The notes under the pieces are model-generated. The model was not told the origin of the DNA and searched no databases. It saw only the letters and a list, made by a program, of their open reading frames with translations. A program made the position numbers and the translations under genes. From positions 1 through 29,678 of the IMG/VR virus record IMGVR_UViG_3300009159_000223: a stretch of 29,678 nt of DNA; one strand, given 5' to 3'. Each line of letters begins with the position of its first letter. The first letter of the stretch is position 1. Shown here in pieces: positions 7,818 to 14,912 of this stretch. The DNA comes from a virus.

Positions 7818-9068
7818 TTATCGTACAACGTACTTACCAAAGTTAATTTTTTTCTTAAGACAATCATTCGCTAATGCTAGAGACATCACCATATCATCGT
7901 GGAACCCCGTAGGAGACCCGTATTTCACTCTTCTCGTCTTTGGTGAGTATTCGTATGTAAAAACGGATAACTCCTTGTATAGGTCAGTATTTAAGTCCTG
8001 TGTGGGTAGTTTGATTTTGTTTTCATTCATCGTTAATATCAACTCCTCAATTATATTTTGTTTGGAGTCATTACTGGTGACGAATGGCTCCACGTTTGAA
8101 TATTGTTTTTTGATTTGTTCGTAGATGGGGTCTCCAATACCATTTATCTCAATATTACATCTTGCGTTGAACTCTCTTAAGTTCTTCACAACCTCACTCA
8201 CAATCATATTCCAACTATTCTGTCTCTCTCTGTATATTCTAACCACATCACCTTTTGCGTTTAAGATGGTAAGTACTGTGTAGTCATTTGCTCTACCAAT
8301 ATCGAGACCAGCATAATATCGTTCGTTTGCATCTTTAGGGGGGTATTGTGCAAGACTACAATTGATATTAAGGTTTGAGAATACTTCACCACCTCCATCA
8401 AGGAACTCTGCTAGTATCTCTTGACGATAGATGTTGTCTGGTAAGGACATCTTGGCTTCAAGTAGTTCTTGTTCTGTAATGAATGGTGAGTCAAATGATG
8501 AACCCCTGAATGTCTTGTATTGTATGTAGTCCTCACTATCACCACGTAAAGCCAAGTTATAAAACCAGTTCCTTCCTTTTGGTGTGGATAAGAATAATAC
8601 CTTCTTACCTTTAACAAGTACTGTCGCTCTTAATACCTCATTCCATACGTTGTCTTTGATGTATCCTGCTTCATCTACAACAAGATAGGTATTTGTATAA
8701 CCTCTTAAGTTATTCTCCCTCTCTGCTGACCTGAAGTATATTATTGACCCATTTATAAAACTGATGGTTAGTTCACTCTTGTTGATTGCTTTGGTTAGAC
8801 CTGAACCTGCAAGACTATTAGATAGTTCTTCAAATACCTTTTTGGATTGGGCAAATATGGGGGCTACCCACATACCTATAGACCCGTTGTCTTCCAATAT
8901 CCACTTGAGTAGAATATTCATACCGAGGAATGACTTACCCCACTGCCTGCCCACAGACGCAACAATATATTTGGTGGTCTTGTCTAAACAGAGTTCTATT
9001 AGTTCATTCTGTTTTGGATGGGGTGTAAATCCTTGTACCTCGATTTCTTTATTCACTCTGTTCTCCAA
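7818..9068 (-). CDS. terL: Terminase large subunit
   Basis: The protein has 416 residues and all parts of a DNA-packaging motor. The ATPase half has Walker A GRQWGKS (residues 40-46), Walker B LVVDEA (129-134) and the coupling motif LSTPKG (160-165). The nuclease half has three acidic sites in RNase H-like positions: YAGLDIGRANDYT with Asp256, GIGDP with Asp313, and GFHDDMVMSLALA with Asp391/392. It cuts the genome concatemer and pumps DNA into the prohead through the portal. The length is at the short end for the family but no motif is missing. Its start overlaps the small subunit gene by 20 bases. Confidence 0.97.
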   Translation of the reverse strand: MENRVNKEIEVQGFTPHPKQNELIELCLDKTTKYIVASVGRQWGKSFLGMNILLKWILEDNGSIGMWVAPIFAQSKKVFEELSNSLAGSGLTKAINKSELTISFINGSIIYFRSAERENNLRGYTNTYLVVDEAGYIKDNVWNEVLRATVLVKGKKVLFLSTPKGRNWFYNLALRGDSEDYIQYKTFRGSSFDSPFITEQELLEAKMSLPDNIYRQEILAEFLDGGGEVFSNLNINCSLAQYPPKDANERYYAGLDIGRANDYTVLTILNAKGDVVRIYRERQNSWNMIVSEVVKNLREFNARCNIEINGIGDPIYEQIKKQYSNVEPFVTSNDSKQNIIEELILTMNENKIKLPTQDLNTDLYKELSVFTYEYSPKTRRVKYGSPTGFHDDMVMSLALANDCLKKKINFGKYVVR

Positions 9069-9495
9069 AGTTTAACTTGATTGATGTTCCACGAACTTCA
9101 ACCTTATCAGGTTCATTAAGACCCTGTAGTTTAGCCAAATCATTTAATACTTGTCTTGCGTTGGTTAGGTCGCTATTCTGTAAAGCCTCCTTGTATATGT
9201 CCCAATATTTGGTGATATGTTTTAATACCAGTTTGTCTTTTTCAAGTTCAAACTTCTTCTTCATTATAGCCCAACTTCTAACCCAATACTCATTAGCTTG
9301 AGACCTTGATACTTCCCTCTCCTTACAATACGCAACGTATTCAAGATATGATAAGTGGTCGTCAAGTATCGCCTTAATAGAATTGGCAACAAAGGTCTTT
9401 TGTTCTGCCTGAGTCATTTTTCTCTTATGACTTCCTTTTGGTCTTCCTAATGGTTTCTTAGGTGGTAAGTCTGTGTCTTCTATTTGATAGTCCAT
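9049..9495 (-). CDS. terS: Terminase small subunit
   Basis: The protein has 148 residues. An N-terminal AT-hook-like GRPKGSHKRK (about residues 18-27) precedes a helical middle, and the C-terminus has NARQVLNDLAKLQGLNEPDK, a pattern typical of small terminase subunits. It would bind the packaging start site and recruit the large subunit, which follows with a 20-base overlap. The first base of its ATG region overlaps the stop of the 64-residue upstream gene. Assignment relies on position plus the C-terminal motif; the DNA-binding fold itself cannot be proven by eye. Confidence 0.85.
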   Translation of the reverse strand: MDYQIEDTDLPPKKPLGRPKGSHKRKMTQAEQKTFVANSIKAILDDHLSYLEYVAYCKEREVSRSQANEYWVRSWAIMKKKFELEKDKLVLKHITKYWDIYKEALQNSDLTNARQVLNDLAKLQGLNEPDKVEVRGTSIKLNFGEQSE

Positions 9496-9689
9496 TATAG
9501 TTTAATTTGATATGTGTTTTCAGTTTTACCTGAACTCTCTTGTTCTTGTTTATGTCTCTCAACTGCTTCTTGAAATATCTTTTCTCTTAATGCGTTGATG
9601 GCTTTAATGTCTCTTGTAGCTTGCTCGTTTCTCTTTGCTACTCTCTTGTTGTGTTCTTTACGACTACCTCTTGTTTTACTTCTTGCCAT
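9495..9689 (-). CDS. Small basic protein of unknown function
   Basis: The protein has 64 residues, very rich in Lys, Arg and Glu and predicted mostly helical. The N-terminus (MARSKTRGSRKEHNKRVAKR) is strongly basic, so nucleic-acid contact is possible. It lies between the methyltransferase and the small terminase gene with one-base TAATG-type overlaps on the upstream side, so it is translated from the same message. No family is recognised; a packaging accessory role is only a guess from position. Confidence 0.72.
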   Translation of the reverse strand: MARSKTRGSRKEHNKRVAKRNEQATRDIKAINALREKIFQEAVERHKQEQESSGKTENTYQIKL

Positions 9690-11134
9690 TAGAATAATTT
9701 AGTTTGGACTGGTTTATTTCTCTCGTGTTCTATTCTTGCTGATGCAATATCCATATACTCCTGTTCCTTCTCAATACCGATGAAATTAACACCACATCTT
9801 ACAGCCGCCTTACCTGTACTTCCACTTCCCATAAACGGGTCTAAAATCGTCCCATTTGGTGGTGTAATCAAATTGATTAAGTATCTCATCAAGTCAGTTG
9901 GTTTAACTGTGGGGTGATGGTTTAACTTTGGTGGGGTAATCCAATCTGGTTCTTCACATTTACAATCTTGAGGTTTCAACATACTTGTTCCACAATTGCC
10001 ACATATTCTATCTATCCCGTGTCCTTTTTGTCTATCTGTCTTTGGTGTGAAATTATCTAACCCTTCGTTCCTATCTTTCTTTGCTGCCTTGGGACAATAA
10101 AAGAAACGACTGGCCCCACCTTTATCATTATATTCATTATTCTCATTAGTTGTTCCTCCACCAAAATAACTTTGTTGTTTAACATTTCTTGGTTTTCCTT
10201 TACTACTCTTACTAATACCACTCTGTTCGTCCAATAGTTGTCCCGCCTCTTCATCAAAGATTATGTTTGCAGGAAATCTACCTTCGTTAGTATAATGTGT
10301 TGTGTTTCTCTCTGTGGCACTTTCATTTAATGAATTACGACCATATACTTTACCTGATTGAGTGCTATTAAAATCTATATTTTCATTCTCTGCAAATCCA
10401 ATCCTTGAACCATCAATATTTATTCCACCTGTTCCGTGTTTCAATACATTCTCCGCAATTGATTTCTCACTTAATGGTTTCCTTGCCATAACGATTGGTT
10501 CGTGTGCTGGTTTGAGTGCTGTTCCCCAACCTTCCCATTCACTATTACCTTTTGTATCATAATGAACTCCTGCTGTTGTTTGTTCTTCACTTTGATATGC
10601 TCTACTACTTACACCTGATTTTTTCTCACCTAATACCTCTCTATCATTACCTTCAATCTTATCTATCGCTTTACCGATGTTATGTGATTTGGGGAAACCT
10701 GAACCAAATACCCACATAATTTGGTCTCTAATTTGAAACCCTGCATCCTCAAACGCTGATGCCATCCTGTGATATGTTCTTGGGGCACTAAACGATAAGA
10801 TGTGTCCCCCTGGCTTTAATACTCTTAAACACTCAACCGCCCATAACTCACACCATTCTTGGAACCACTTACCTTCTCTTGCTCCACCTATTGGAAGACC
10901 TGGTTGTACTCCTTTTGAGAACCCACCTTTAGCAGGACTCTTACCTTCGGCAAATCGTTCCTCACTTCTCTTTTGTTCTCTCTCAATAAGTTCTCTGTGT
11001 TTGGTTGGATTGTCCCATTCTTTATTCATAAAACCAATCCCATAAGGTGGGTCAGTTATAATACTATCTACCGAGTTGTCTGGTATGGTCTTTAGGACTT
11101 CAATACAGTCCCCTAATCTTAAATCTATATTCAT
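9689..11134 (-). CDS. DNA N6-adenine/N4-cytosine methyltransferase (orphan)
   Basis: The protein has 481 residues and belongs to the N6/N4 DNA methylase family (PF01555 type). The catalytic motif TDPPYGIGF lies at residues 27-35 and the S-adenosylmethionine motif DPFMGSGSTG at 432-441, so the order is that of beta-class enzymes. Between them are a conserved VECLRVLKPGGHILSF stretch and a probable zinc ribbon (CGNCG...CKC, about residues 380-395). No restriction endonuclease gene is nearby, so it probably protects phage DNA from host restriction or marks it for regulation. It is the first gene after the terminator at 11195-11237 and overlaps the next start by one base. The target sequence cannot be read from the protein by eye. 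Confidence 0.95.
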   Translation of the reverse strand: MNIDLRLGDCIEVLKTIPDNSVDSIITDPPYGIGFMNKEWDNPTKHRELIEREQKRSEERFAEGKSPAKGGFSKGVQPGLPIGGAREGKWFQEWCELWAVECLRVLKPGGHILSFSAPRTYHRMASAFEDAGFQIRDQIMWVFGSGFPKSHNIGKAIDKIEGNDREVLGEKKSGVSSRAYQSEEQTTAGVHYDTKGNSEWEGWGTALKPAHEPIVMARKPLSEKSIAENVLKHGTGGINIDGSRIGFAENENIDFNSTQSGKVYGRNSLNESATERNTTHYTNEGRFPANIIFDEEAGQLLDEQSGISKSSKGKPRNVKQQSYFGGGTTNENNEYNDKGGASRFFYCPKAAKKDRNEGLDNFTPKTDRQKGHGIDRICGNCGTSMLKPQDCKCEEPDWITPPKLNHHPTVKPTDLMRYLINLITPPNGTILDPFMGSGSTGKAAVRCGVNFIGIEKEQEYMDIASARIEHERNKPVQTKLF

Positions 11135-11194
11135 ATGTTTTTTTTGTTTACTGATTATTTAATTCAAATAAAAGTTTATTCCTTACATATAAAT

Positions 11195-11237
11195 ATAAAA
11201 AAAAGGGAAAAAATCAAATAATTTGATTTAATCCCTT
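11195..11237 (-). terminator. Intrinsic terminator at the end of the early block
   Basis: On the minus strand a 16-base arm (11237-11222, AAGGGATTAAATCAAA) pairs with 11218-11203 with only two mismatches around a 3-base loop, followed by eight T residues. It separates the small-protein block from the methyltransferase/terminase block. There is no T-tract on the plus-strand side, so it acts in one direction. Confidence 0.85.
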
Positions 11238-11263
11238 CAACATAACTAAAATGGGAGTAAAAG

Positions 11264-11548
11264 TTAGCTATAAAGTTTGTTGTATGTATTCTTAAGGTTT
11301 CTGGCAATATAAAAGAAACATTTACCACAACCAGGTTGTTTGTTTTGTTTAAATACCCTGTTATTAAAGTTATAAATATAATTCATCTCATCTCTTGTTA
11401 GTCCATACTTGTCTAACATAGGTAATACTCTATCAAACTCTTCTTTGGTATATGGTCTTGTTTCCATAGTGATTTCTTTAGGTTCTTTGCAACTCTCACA
11501 TACTGGTTTCTCAACCCCGCCTGTACCTTCTAATTTAATCTTTTCCAT
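11264..11548 (-). CDS. Conserved small protein with two CxxC motifs
   Basis: The protein has 94 residues. It has a CESCKEP motif near residue 18 and a C-terminal PGCGKCFFYIARNL segment, so it may bind one zinc through the two pairs. The middle is helical and acidic (YTKEEFDRVLPMLDKYGLTR). It overlaps the upstream sigma-like gene by 14 bases and is the last gene before a terminator. I have seen similar small proteins with a C-terminal C..C and N.Y.KLY ending in Bacteroidota phages close to the terminase genes, but no function is known to me. Confidence 0.75.
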   Translation of the reverse strand: MEKIKLEGTGGVEKPVCESCKEPKEITMETRPYTKEEFDRVLPMLDKYGLTRDEMNYIYNFNNRVFKQNKQPGCGKCFFYIARNLKNTYNKLYS

Positions 11549-12032
11549 TTATATAAGTTATCCACTTTTTATTTATCCACACCTTCATTTCTTTAATGGT
11601 GTTTCTTATTGAGTATTTTGGTATCTGTGTTTTTTTATGTATGGTCTCAATCTTTTTGTGTTCGAGATATAAGTTGAATAGACCATAATTATACCAAAAG
11701 TCTTTATTGTTATCAAGCTCCTCGTCTAATGTTTTTTTAACCCATTCCATACTCGGTGGTTCTATGTATTCTTCATCCTTTACTTCATAGTTAGGGGTTA
11801 GTTCTTGGAACACATATTTCTTATAGGTTCTCTGGTATTTTGAGTTATTACTATAGAACTGATTTTTGACTACTCTTATAAAAAAATATACCTTATCTTT
11901 ATTGGATAAGGCATTATACTTCTTATTCTTAGATAGGTCAATTAAAATGTCGTGCAATAAGTCATCACATCTATCATCGTTCCTTGTAATGGTTTTTACT
12001 ATTTCTCTGTATTGTTGGTATTGTTGTTCCAT
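11535..12032 (-). CDS. Sigma-70-like (ECF-type) regulatory protein
   Basis: The protein has 165 residues. Residues 13-70 resemble sigma region 2: RNDDRCDDLLHDILIDLSKN followed by a long helix with VYFFIRVVKNQFYSNNS and a basic end. Residues 120-157 look like the region 4 helix-turn-helix (LEHKKIETIHKKTQIPKYSI then RNTIKEMKVWINKKW). The size matches phage-encoded sigma-like factors. It could redirect host RNA polymerase to late genes, and a recurring GATATTTA element before several genes is a candidate target. The start overlaps the HNH gene by 34 bases. The divergence is high, so it may be a related helix-turn-helix protein without sigma activity. Confidence 0.68.
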   Translation of the reverse strand: MEQQYQQYREIVKTITRNDDRCDDLLHDILIDLSKNKKYNALSNKDKVYFFIRVVKNQFYSNNSKYQRTYKKYVFQELTPNYEVKDEEYIEPPSMEWVKKTLDEELDNNKDFWYNYGLFNLYLEHKKIETIHKKTQIPKYSIRNTIKEMKVWINKKWITYINGKD

Positions 12033-12508
12033 ATAAGTTTGTCCCAGCTACCTCTTGATATTACCTTCTGCATATAGTTTGGTGATATATTGTAAATCTT
12101 CATTATATCCCAAGTACTCCATACACCTTTTCTGTAATTCGTGATGATTTGTCTTTTTTTATCATCGTTGAGGTCGTGCTTATTGTCTCTCTTATAAATA
12201 CCTTTGTTTTCGTTATTCTTCGCCTGACTCACACATCTTAAGTTCTCGATGTTATTATTCATTACATTTCTGTCTATGTGGTCTATGGTCTTATCACACT
12301 CACAATCGTTAAATGCTTCCCATACAAGACGTGCAAGTTTCTTGGTGTATTTCTTCTTGTTGGTAAAGATTGAGACCACCTGATACCCTCTAATATCACT
12401 TGATTTGGTTTTTAATACTCGTTCGTTGAGTACTCTTCTAATTCTTCCTAAATTAGAACATTCGTAGTTTGGATATGAAGGTATCACCTTCCATATTTCT
12501 TGTTCCAT
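11999..12508 (-). CDS. NUMOD4/HNH homing endonuclease
   Basis: From the ATG at 12508 the protein has 169 residues. It starts with a NUMOD4 domain (EIWKVIPSYPNYECSNLGRI), continues with an HNH nuclease domain (RLVWEAFND, then TIDHIDRNVMNNNIENLR, with the His-Asn-Asn core) and ends in a helix-turn-helix segment (YRKGVWSTWDIMKIYNISPN). Such free-standing enzymes nick or cut DNA and spread themselves between phages. GTG at 12529 and ATG at 12526 are in-frame alternatives, but both overlap the upstream 47-residue gene; the NUMOD4 motif begins right after the chosen start. It overlaps the sigma-like gene downstream by 34 bases. Confidence 0.9.
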   Translation of the reverse strand: MEQEIWKVIPSYPNYECSNLGRIRRVLNERVLKTKSSDIRGYQVVSIFTNKKKYTKKLARLVWEAFNDCECDKTIDHIDRNVMNNNIENLRCVSQAKNNENKGIYKRDNKHDLNDDKKRQIITNYRKGVWSTWDIMKIYNISPNYMQKVISRGSWDKLIWNNNTNNTEK

Positions 12509-12515
12509 AATTTGA

Positions 12516-12659
12516 TTATTTACCATCACCGATGGCTTGGCAATACTCCTCGTATTCCGCTTGTTTATTTCTTAACCATAACTCATACTCATCATCAAAC
12601 ATAAGGTCAAACTCTTCGCTTGATAGGTACTCGTAGTAGTATTCTTTTAATGCTCCCAT
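12516..12659 (-). CDS. Small acidic ORF, 47 residues
   Basis: The protein has 47 residues starting MGALKEYYYEYLSSEEF and ending AIGDGK. It is rich in Glu, Asp and Tyr. No family is recognised. It fills the space between the HNH gene and the 55-residue gene with almost no gap (one base on the upstream side), on the same strand, which supports it as real. Its acidic, aromatic make-up is like that of small phage inhibitors, but this is only a resemblance. Confidence 0.55.
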   Translation of the reverse strand: MGALKEYYYEYLSSEEFDLMFDDEYELWLRNKQAEYEEYCQAIGDGK

Positions 12660-12660
12660 C

Positions 12661-12828
12661 TTATTTTTTTATTAGGTTTTTTAAGTAGTTTAACATTTGT
12701 AATTGACCTATTATTTGTTGTAGTTCATCACGACCCTCAATAGTATCTTGAGTATCGTGTGTATCAATTTGTTTTTGTAAAACAGGTATTAGTGTATCAA
12801 TACCTTTTTGTAGTTCTTTTATAGTCAT
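12661..12828 (-). CDS. Small helical ORF, 55 residues
   Basis: The protein has 55 residues, probably two amphipathic helices (MTIKELQKGIDTLIPVLQK and RDELQQIIGQLQMLNYLKNL) joined by a short Asp/Thr-rich turn. It starts one base after the stop of the 65-residue gene and ends one base before the next start, so it is packed in the same message. It looks like a small coiled-coil protein; no function can be named. Confidence 0.62.
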   Translation of the reverse strand: MTIKELQKGIDTLIPVLQKQIDTHDTQDTIEGRDELQQIIGQLQMLNYLKNLIKK

Positions 12829-12829
12829 A

Positions 12830-13027
12830 TTAGAAATTGTTATATGTATTGTTGAATTGTTCTACCTGAAGGTACGTCAATCCTTGAGTATGTTTACCTA
12901 TGGTGTTGTCCCACTCATACTGAAGCATTTGGTCTATATCCTGTTCTTTTGATTTAACCTTATCAGTTAAGATGTCTTCGACATTCCATTCTTGTAGCGT
13001 CTCTCCGCTGATTACTAGTGCCTTCAT
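12830..13027 (-). CDS. Small protein of unknown function, 65 residues
   Basis: The protein has 65 residues, begins MKALVISGETLQEWNVEDIL and is acidic with a C-terminal FNNTYNNF. No membrane segment or known motif is seen. It is the second gene after the promoter at 13310-13340, 5 bases downstream of the 82-residue gene, and is probably expressed early. Confidence 0.68.
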   Translation of the reverse strand: MKALVISGETLQEWNVEDILTDKVKSKEQDIDQMLQYEWDNTIGKHTQGLTYLQVEQFNNTYNNF

Positions 13028-13032
13028 ATCTA

Positions 13033-13281
13033 TTATTTTTCTGTGTAAGCGTCATGTGTTGTGAAATCAGCCATAGATGCAAGACCTACGATTGAGTAAT
13101 AAGTTTTATCATCACCAACCCAATTAACAAAAACAACCTCTTTTGTGTTAAAGTTAATCACTACTTGGGAACCATCGTTCATATACCACTCAACAAAGTT
13201 ATCCATTTGAGTATCAATACCTTGACCCAAGAATGCTGCTACTCTTGAAATCATCCATACATCTAATTTATTCTTTTTCAT
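13033..13281 (-). CDS. Small protein of unknown function, 82 residues
   Basis: The protein has 82 residues. Residues 25-70 look like a small beta-rich fold (FVEWYMNDGSQVVINFNTKE, then VVFVNWVGDDKTYYSIV). No family is recognised. It is the first gene after the best promoter in the window (13310-13340), and its leader is A/T-rich with no Shine-Dalgarno sequence. It is therefore probably one of the first and most strongly expressed phage genes, which makes a host-takeover role possible but unproven. Confidence 0.72.
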   Translation of the reverse strand: MKKNKLDVWMISRVAAFLGQGIDTQMDNFVEWYMNDGSQVVINFNTKEVVFVNWVGDDKTYYSIVGLASMADFTTHDAYTEK

Positions 13282-13309
13282 ATCTGTTATTTTTTAATTG
13301 TTATATAAT

Positions 13310-13340
13310 GTAAATATACGCCTCTTTTATCAAAAGTCAA
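13310..13340 (-). promoter_or_regulatory. Bacteroidota-type promoter
   Basis: On the minus strand TTGAC (13340-13336) is followed by a 17-base spacer and TATATTTAC (13318-13310). This fits the Bacteroidota -33 TTG / -7 TAnnTTTG consensus with one mismatch in the -7 box. It is 29 bases before the ATG at 13281. Confidence 0.7.
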
Positions 13341-13370
13341 GGAGGACACAAAAAAAAATAAAAAAAAGTT

Positions 13371-13736
13371 TTACTGCATAGCAGACATCATTTCTCCATC
13401 AGGAGAATTTCTATCTACCTTGGTGATGTGTAAGTTCTCGTAGGACTGTATTAGAACCTCTATACGGTCTTGATATTCGTGGAGGGGTAAAGAATACATA
13501 TCTGTATTTTTAAGGTCTAATTTCATCTCTAAAGTGGTTAAAAAGATATGTCCTATGGTTGAACCATATTCACTATGAAGTTTCTTGTAGCTCTGTCTAA
13601 CGAAATAATCAAAGTCATCTTGAGAAACAAACATATTGATAAGTTCTTTACCGATAGAATGAATAGGAAACTTGAAGGTATGGTTATCCTTTACGATTGA
13701 CTCTAAAAGAGGTTCTAATTTTGATACTGTACTCAT
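13371..13736 (-). CDS. Hypothetical protein, 121 residues
   Basis: The protein has 121 residues and is mostly helical. It contains LINMFVSQDDFDYFVRQSYK and a later helix YQDRIEVLIQSYENLH. No known domain is recognised. It stands alone between a promoter-like element flanked by inverted repeats upstream (13743-13814) and the strong promoter downstream (13310-13340), so it may be controlled separately from its neighbours. A regulatory role is possible but nothing in the protein shows a DNA-binding motif. Confidence 0.72.
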   Translation of the reverse strand: MSTVSKLEPLLESIVKDNHTFKFPIHSIGKELINMFVSQDDFDYFVRQSYKKLHSEYGSTIGHIFLTTLEMKLDLKNTDMYSLPLHEYQDRIEVLIQSYENLHITKVDRNSPDGEMMSAMQ

Positions 13737-13742
13737 AATATA

Positions 13743-13814
13743 ATTAGGGGGTTAGGTAAAAAAAAATAACAGAATAATTAAGATAGGACAATCAGCACAC
13801 CTAAACCCCCTAAT
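13743..13814. repeat. Imperfect inverted repeat around a promoter-like element
   Basis: ATTAGGGGGTTAGGT (13743-13757) and ACCTAAACCCCCTAAT (13799-13814) are inverted copies that differ by one extra A. The 41 bases between them hold a promoter-like TTGTC-N17-TTATTTTTT on the minus strand. It may be an operator pair, a long-loop terminator or part of an origin. Confidence 0.7.
13761..13791 (-). promoter_or_regulatory. Candidate promoter inside the inverted repeat
   Basis: TTGTC (13791-13787), 17-base spacer, TTATTTTTT (13769-13761) on the minus strand. The spacing equals that of the promoter at 13310-13340, but the -7 box is weaker. It would drive the 121-residue gene. Confidence 0.4.
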
Positions 13815-13818
13815 GTTT

Positions 13819-14043
13819 TTAGATGAATAGGAAGTCAATAACTTCGTTCTCATCATTTATTTTATACTCGACCTTATTAGTAGTCAAGCTGTTGTTAATT
13901 GGTTGTTCTACTTCCAATAATAGTAATTCGTCAATACCTTCTAAACCAATATTATAAAAATATTTTGTTGGTTGTCCGTTGTACTTCTTTTCCATTTTAA
14001 TAAGTTGTATCGAAGTAATTTTTTTTGTATATGATTTTACCAT
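13819..14043 (-). CDS. Small protein of unknown function, 74 residues
   Basis: From the ATG at 14043 the protein has 74 residues and begins MVKSYTKKITSIQLIKMEKK. A TTG 15 bases further upstream is in frame but the ATG directly follows a GATATTTATTAGT leader that is identical to the one before the portal gene, so I prefer it. The C-terminal part is acidic (INDENEVIDFLFI). No family is recognised. The stop lies just before the inverted repeat at 13799-13814. Confidence 0.65.
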   Translation of the reverse strand: MVKSYTKKITSIQLIKMEKKYNGQPTKYFYNIGLEGIDELLLLEVEQPINNSLTTNKVEYKINDENEVIDFLFI

Positions 14044-14056
14044 ACTAATAAATATC
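14044..14056 (-). promoter_or_regulatory. Recurring GATATTTATTAGT leader
   Basis: Sense GATATTTATTAGT touches the ATG at 14043. The same 13 bases touch the portal ATG at 17889. No clear -33 box is present (TTAAC lies 17 bases upstream of TATTTAT). Confidence 0.4.
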
Positions 14057-14078
14057 AATTTATTTAAAAAAGTTAAGT

Positions 14079-14255
14079 CTAGTCTTTAATAAAACCTACG
14101 AGTGGTACCTCAACTATTTCCGTTGGAAGTTCTTTTTCCATAATCTTATCTTTAACATCTTGACGCATTTGTTCTAACCAAATAGTATGTTGTTCTAATC
14201 GTTGAAGAGAGGTCATATAACTCTCATTACCTTTTTGCCATTCCTTTAGTTCCAT
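14079..14255 (-). CDS. Small helical protein, 58 residues
   Basis: The protein has 58 residues. A long N-terminal helix (WQKGNESYMTSLQRLEQHTI, continuing with EQMRQDVKDKIMEKE) has coiled-coil character; the last 15 residues are a short hydrophobic strand-like end. It starts 3 bases after the stop of the DUF6291-type gene, so it is probably its translational partner. No function can be named. Confidence 0.66.
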   Translation of the reverse strand: MELKEWQKGNESYMTSLQRLEQHTIWLEQMRQDVKDKIMEKELPTEIVEVPLVGFIKD

Positions 14256-14258
14256 AAT

Positions 14259-14777
14259 CTATTTGTTTAATAATCTTTGAAATTCTAATTCAGCAGCATC
14301 TTGTGCTTCTTTTGAAAACATATCAAAATCTTCTAATTTAGTTATTTTTATATTCTCTTCTAGTTCTACTTTATTCTCTTCTTTTCTCTTCTTTTCTTTT
14401 CTTTTCTCTTCTCTTAGGGTTGTTTTATTTTTTAACGGGGGTTGTTCTTCTAAACAAGTGGGGTTGTTTTCTAATACAACGGGGGTTGTTTCAGTTGTTT
14501 CAGTTGTTTTTTTCTTTGCGTTTTGATTACCCGCAGGTGCCCCACCTCTCGAACCATTCTCATAGTTGCTCTTTGATGTCTCAAGGAAGTATAGCAAGTT
14601 ATTAAATAACACCTTACATAGTTTGTTTTCTATGACTGGTGTTTCATTTGTTAGAAACCAGTTAAAAATAACTTCAGTAATTTCTAATCGTTCCTCGTTA
14701 GATAAGTCATCTAAGTAAGATTGGATAAAAGATTTTGGTAATACCAAACCTCTCTCTTTGTTTTTGTTGTTTTCCAT
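14259..14777 (-). CDS. DUF6291-type phage replication-associated protein
   Basis: The protein has 172 residues. The N-terminal ~90 residues (SFIQSYLDDLSNEERLEITE, ..., SNYENGSRGGAPAGNQNAKK near 70-89) match the DUF6291 pattern found in replisome-organiser-like proteins of phages. A hydrophilic Thr/Pro and then Lys/Glu-rich linker (REEKRKEKKRKEEN, about 122-135) leads to a short C-terminal helix. No initiator ATPase or DNA-binding domain of known type is seen, so its part in replication is inferred from the family. It is the only gene in the window that suggests replication, which implies heavy use of host enzymes. Confidence 0.75.
   Translation of the reverse strand: MENNKNKERGLVLPKSFIQSYLDDLSNEERLEITEVIFNWFLTNETPVIENKLCKVLFNNLLYFLETSKSNYENGSRGGAPAGNQNAKKKTTETTETTPVVLENNPTCLEEQPPLKNKTTLREEKRKEKKRKEENKVELEENIKITKLEDFDMFSKEAQDAAELEFQRLLNK
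14374..14415. repeat. 42-base pure pyrimidine/purine tract
   Basis: The plus strand is only C and T over 42 bases, with TTTTC and TCTTC units. In the minus sense it encodes the Lys/Glu-rich linker of the DUF6291-type protein. It is probably a by-product of that linker. Confidence 0.8.
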
Positions 14778-14810
14778 AATTTATAAAAAACCCCGTGTGT
14801 TTCAACCGTG

Positions 14811-14874
14811 CTCATCACTTCACAATTTACTCTACAAGGGGTCAATAATTTCTTAATGTCCGTATTGTGATGAG
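14811..14874. repeat. Inverted repeat in the gap between the zinc-ribbon and DUF6291-type genes
   Basis: CTCATCAC (14811-14818) and GTGATGAG (14867-14874) are perfect inverted copies with a 48-base loop; pairing extends imperfectly through CACAAT/ATTGTG. The whole 135-base gap (14778-14912) has no ORF. A weak promoter-like TTGAC-N18-TATTTATTG is at 14916-14885. The gap may be a control region or origin. Confidence 0.55.
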
Positions 14875-14912
14875 GGACTACGAACAATAAATAGTTATAA
14901 AAATCAAAAAGG

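Noticed and set aside
10362-11045. Plus-strand and alternative-frame ORFs within the methyltransferase gene.
   Set aside because: The methyltransferase frame has both catalytic motifs; the other frames have no motif and lie wholly inside it.
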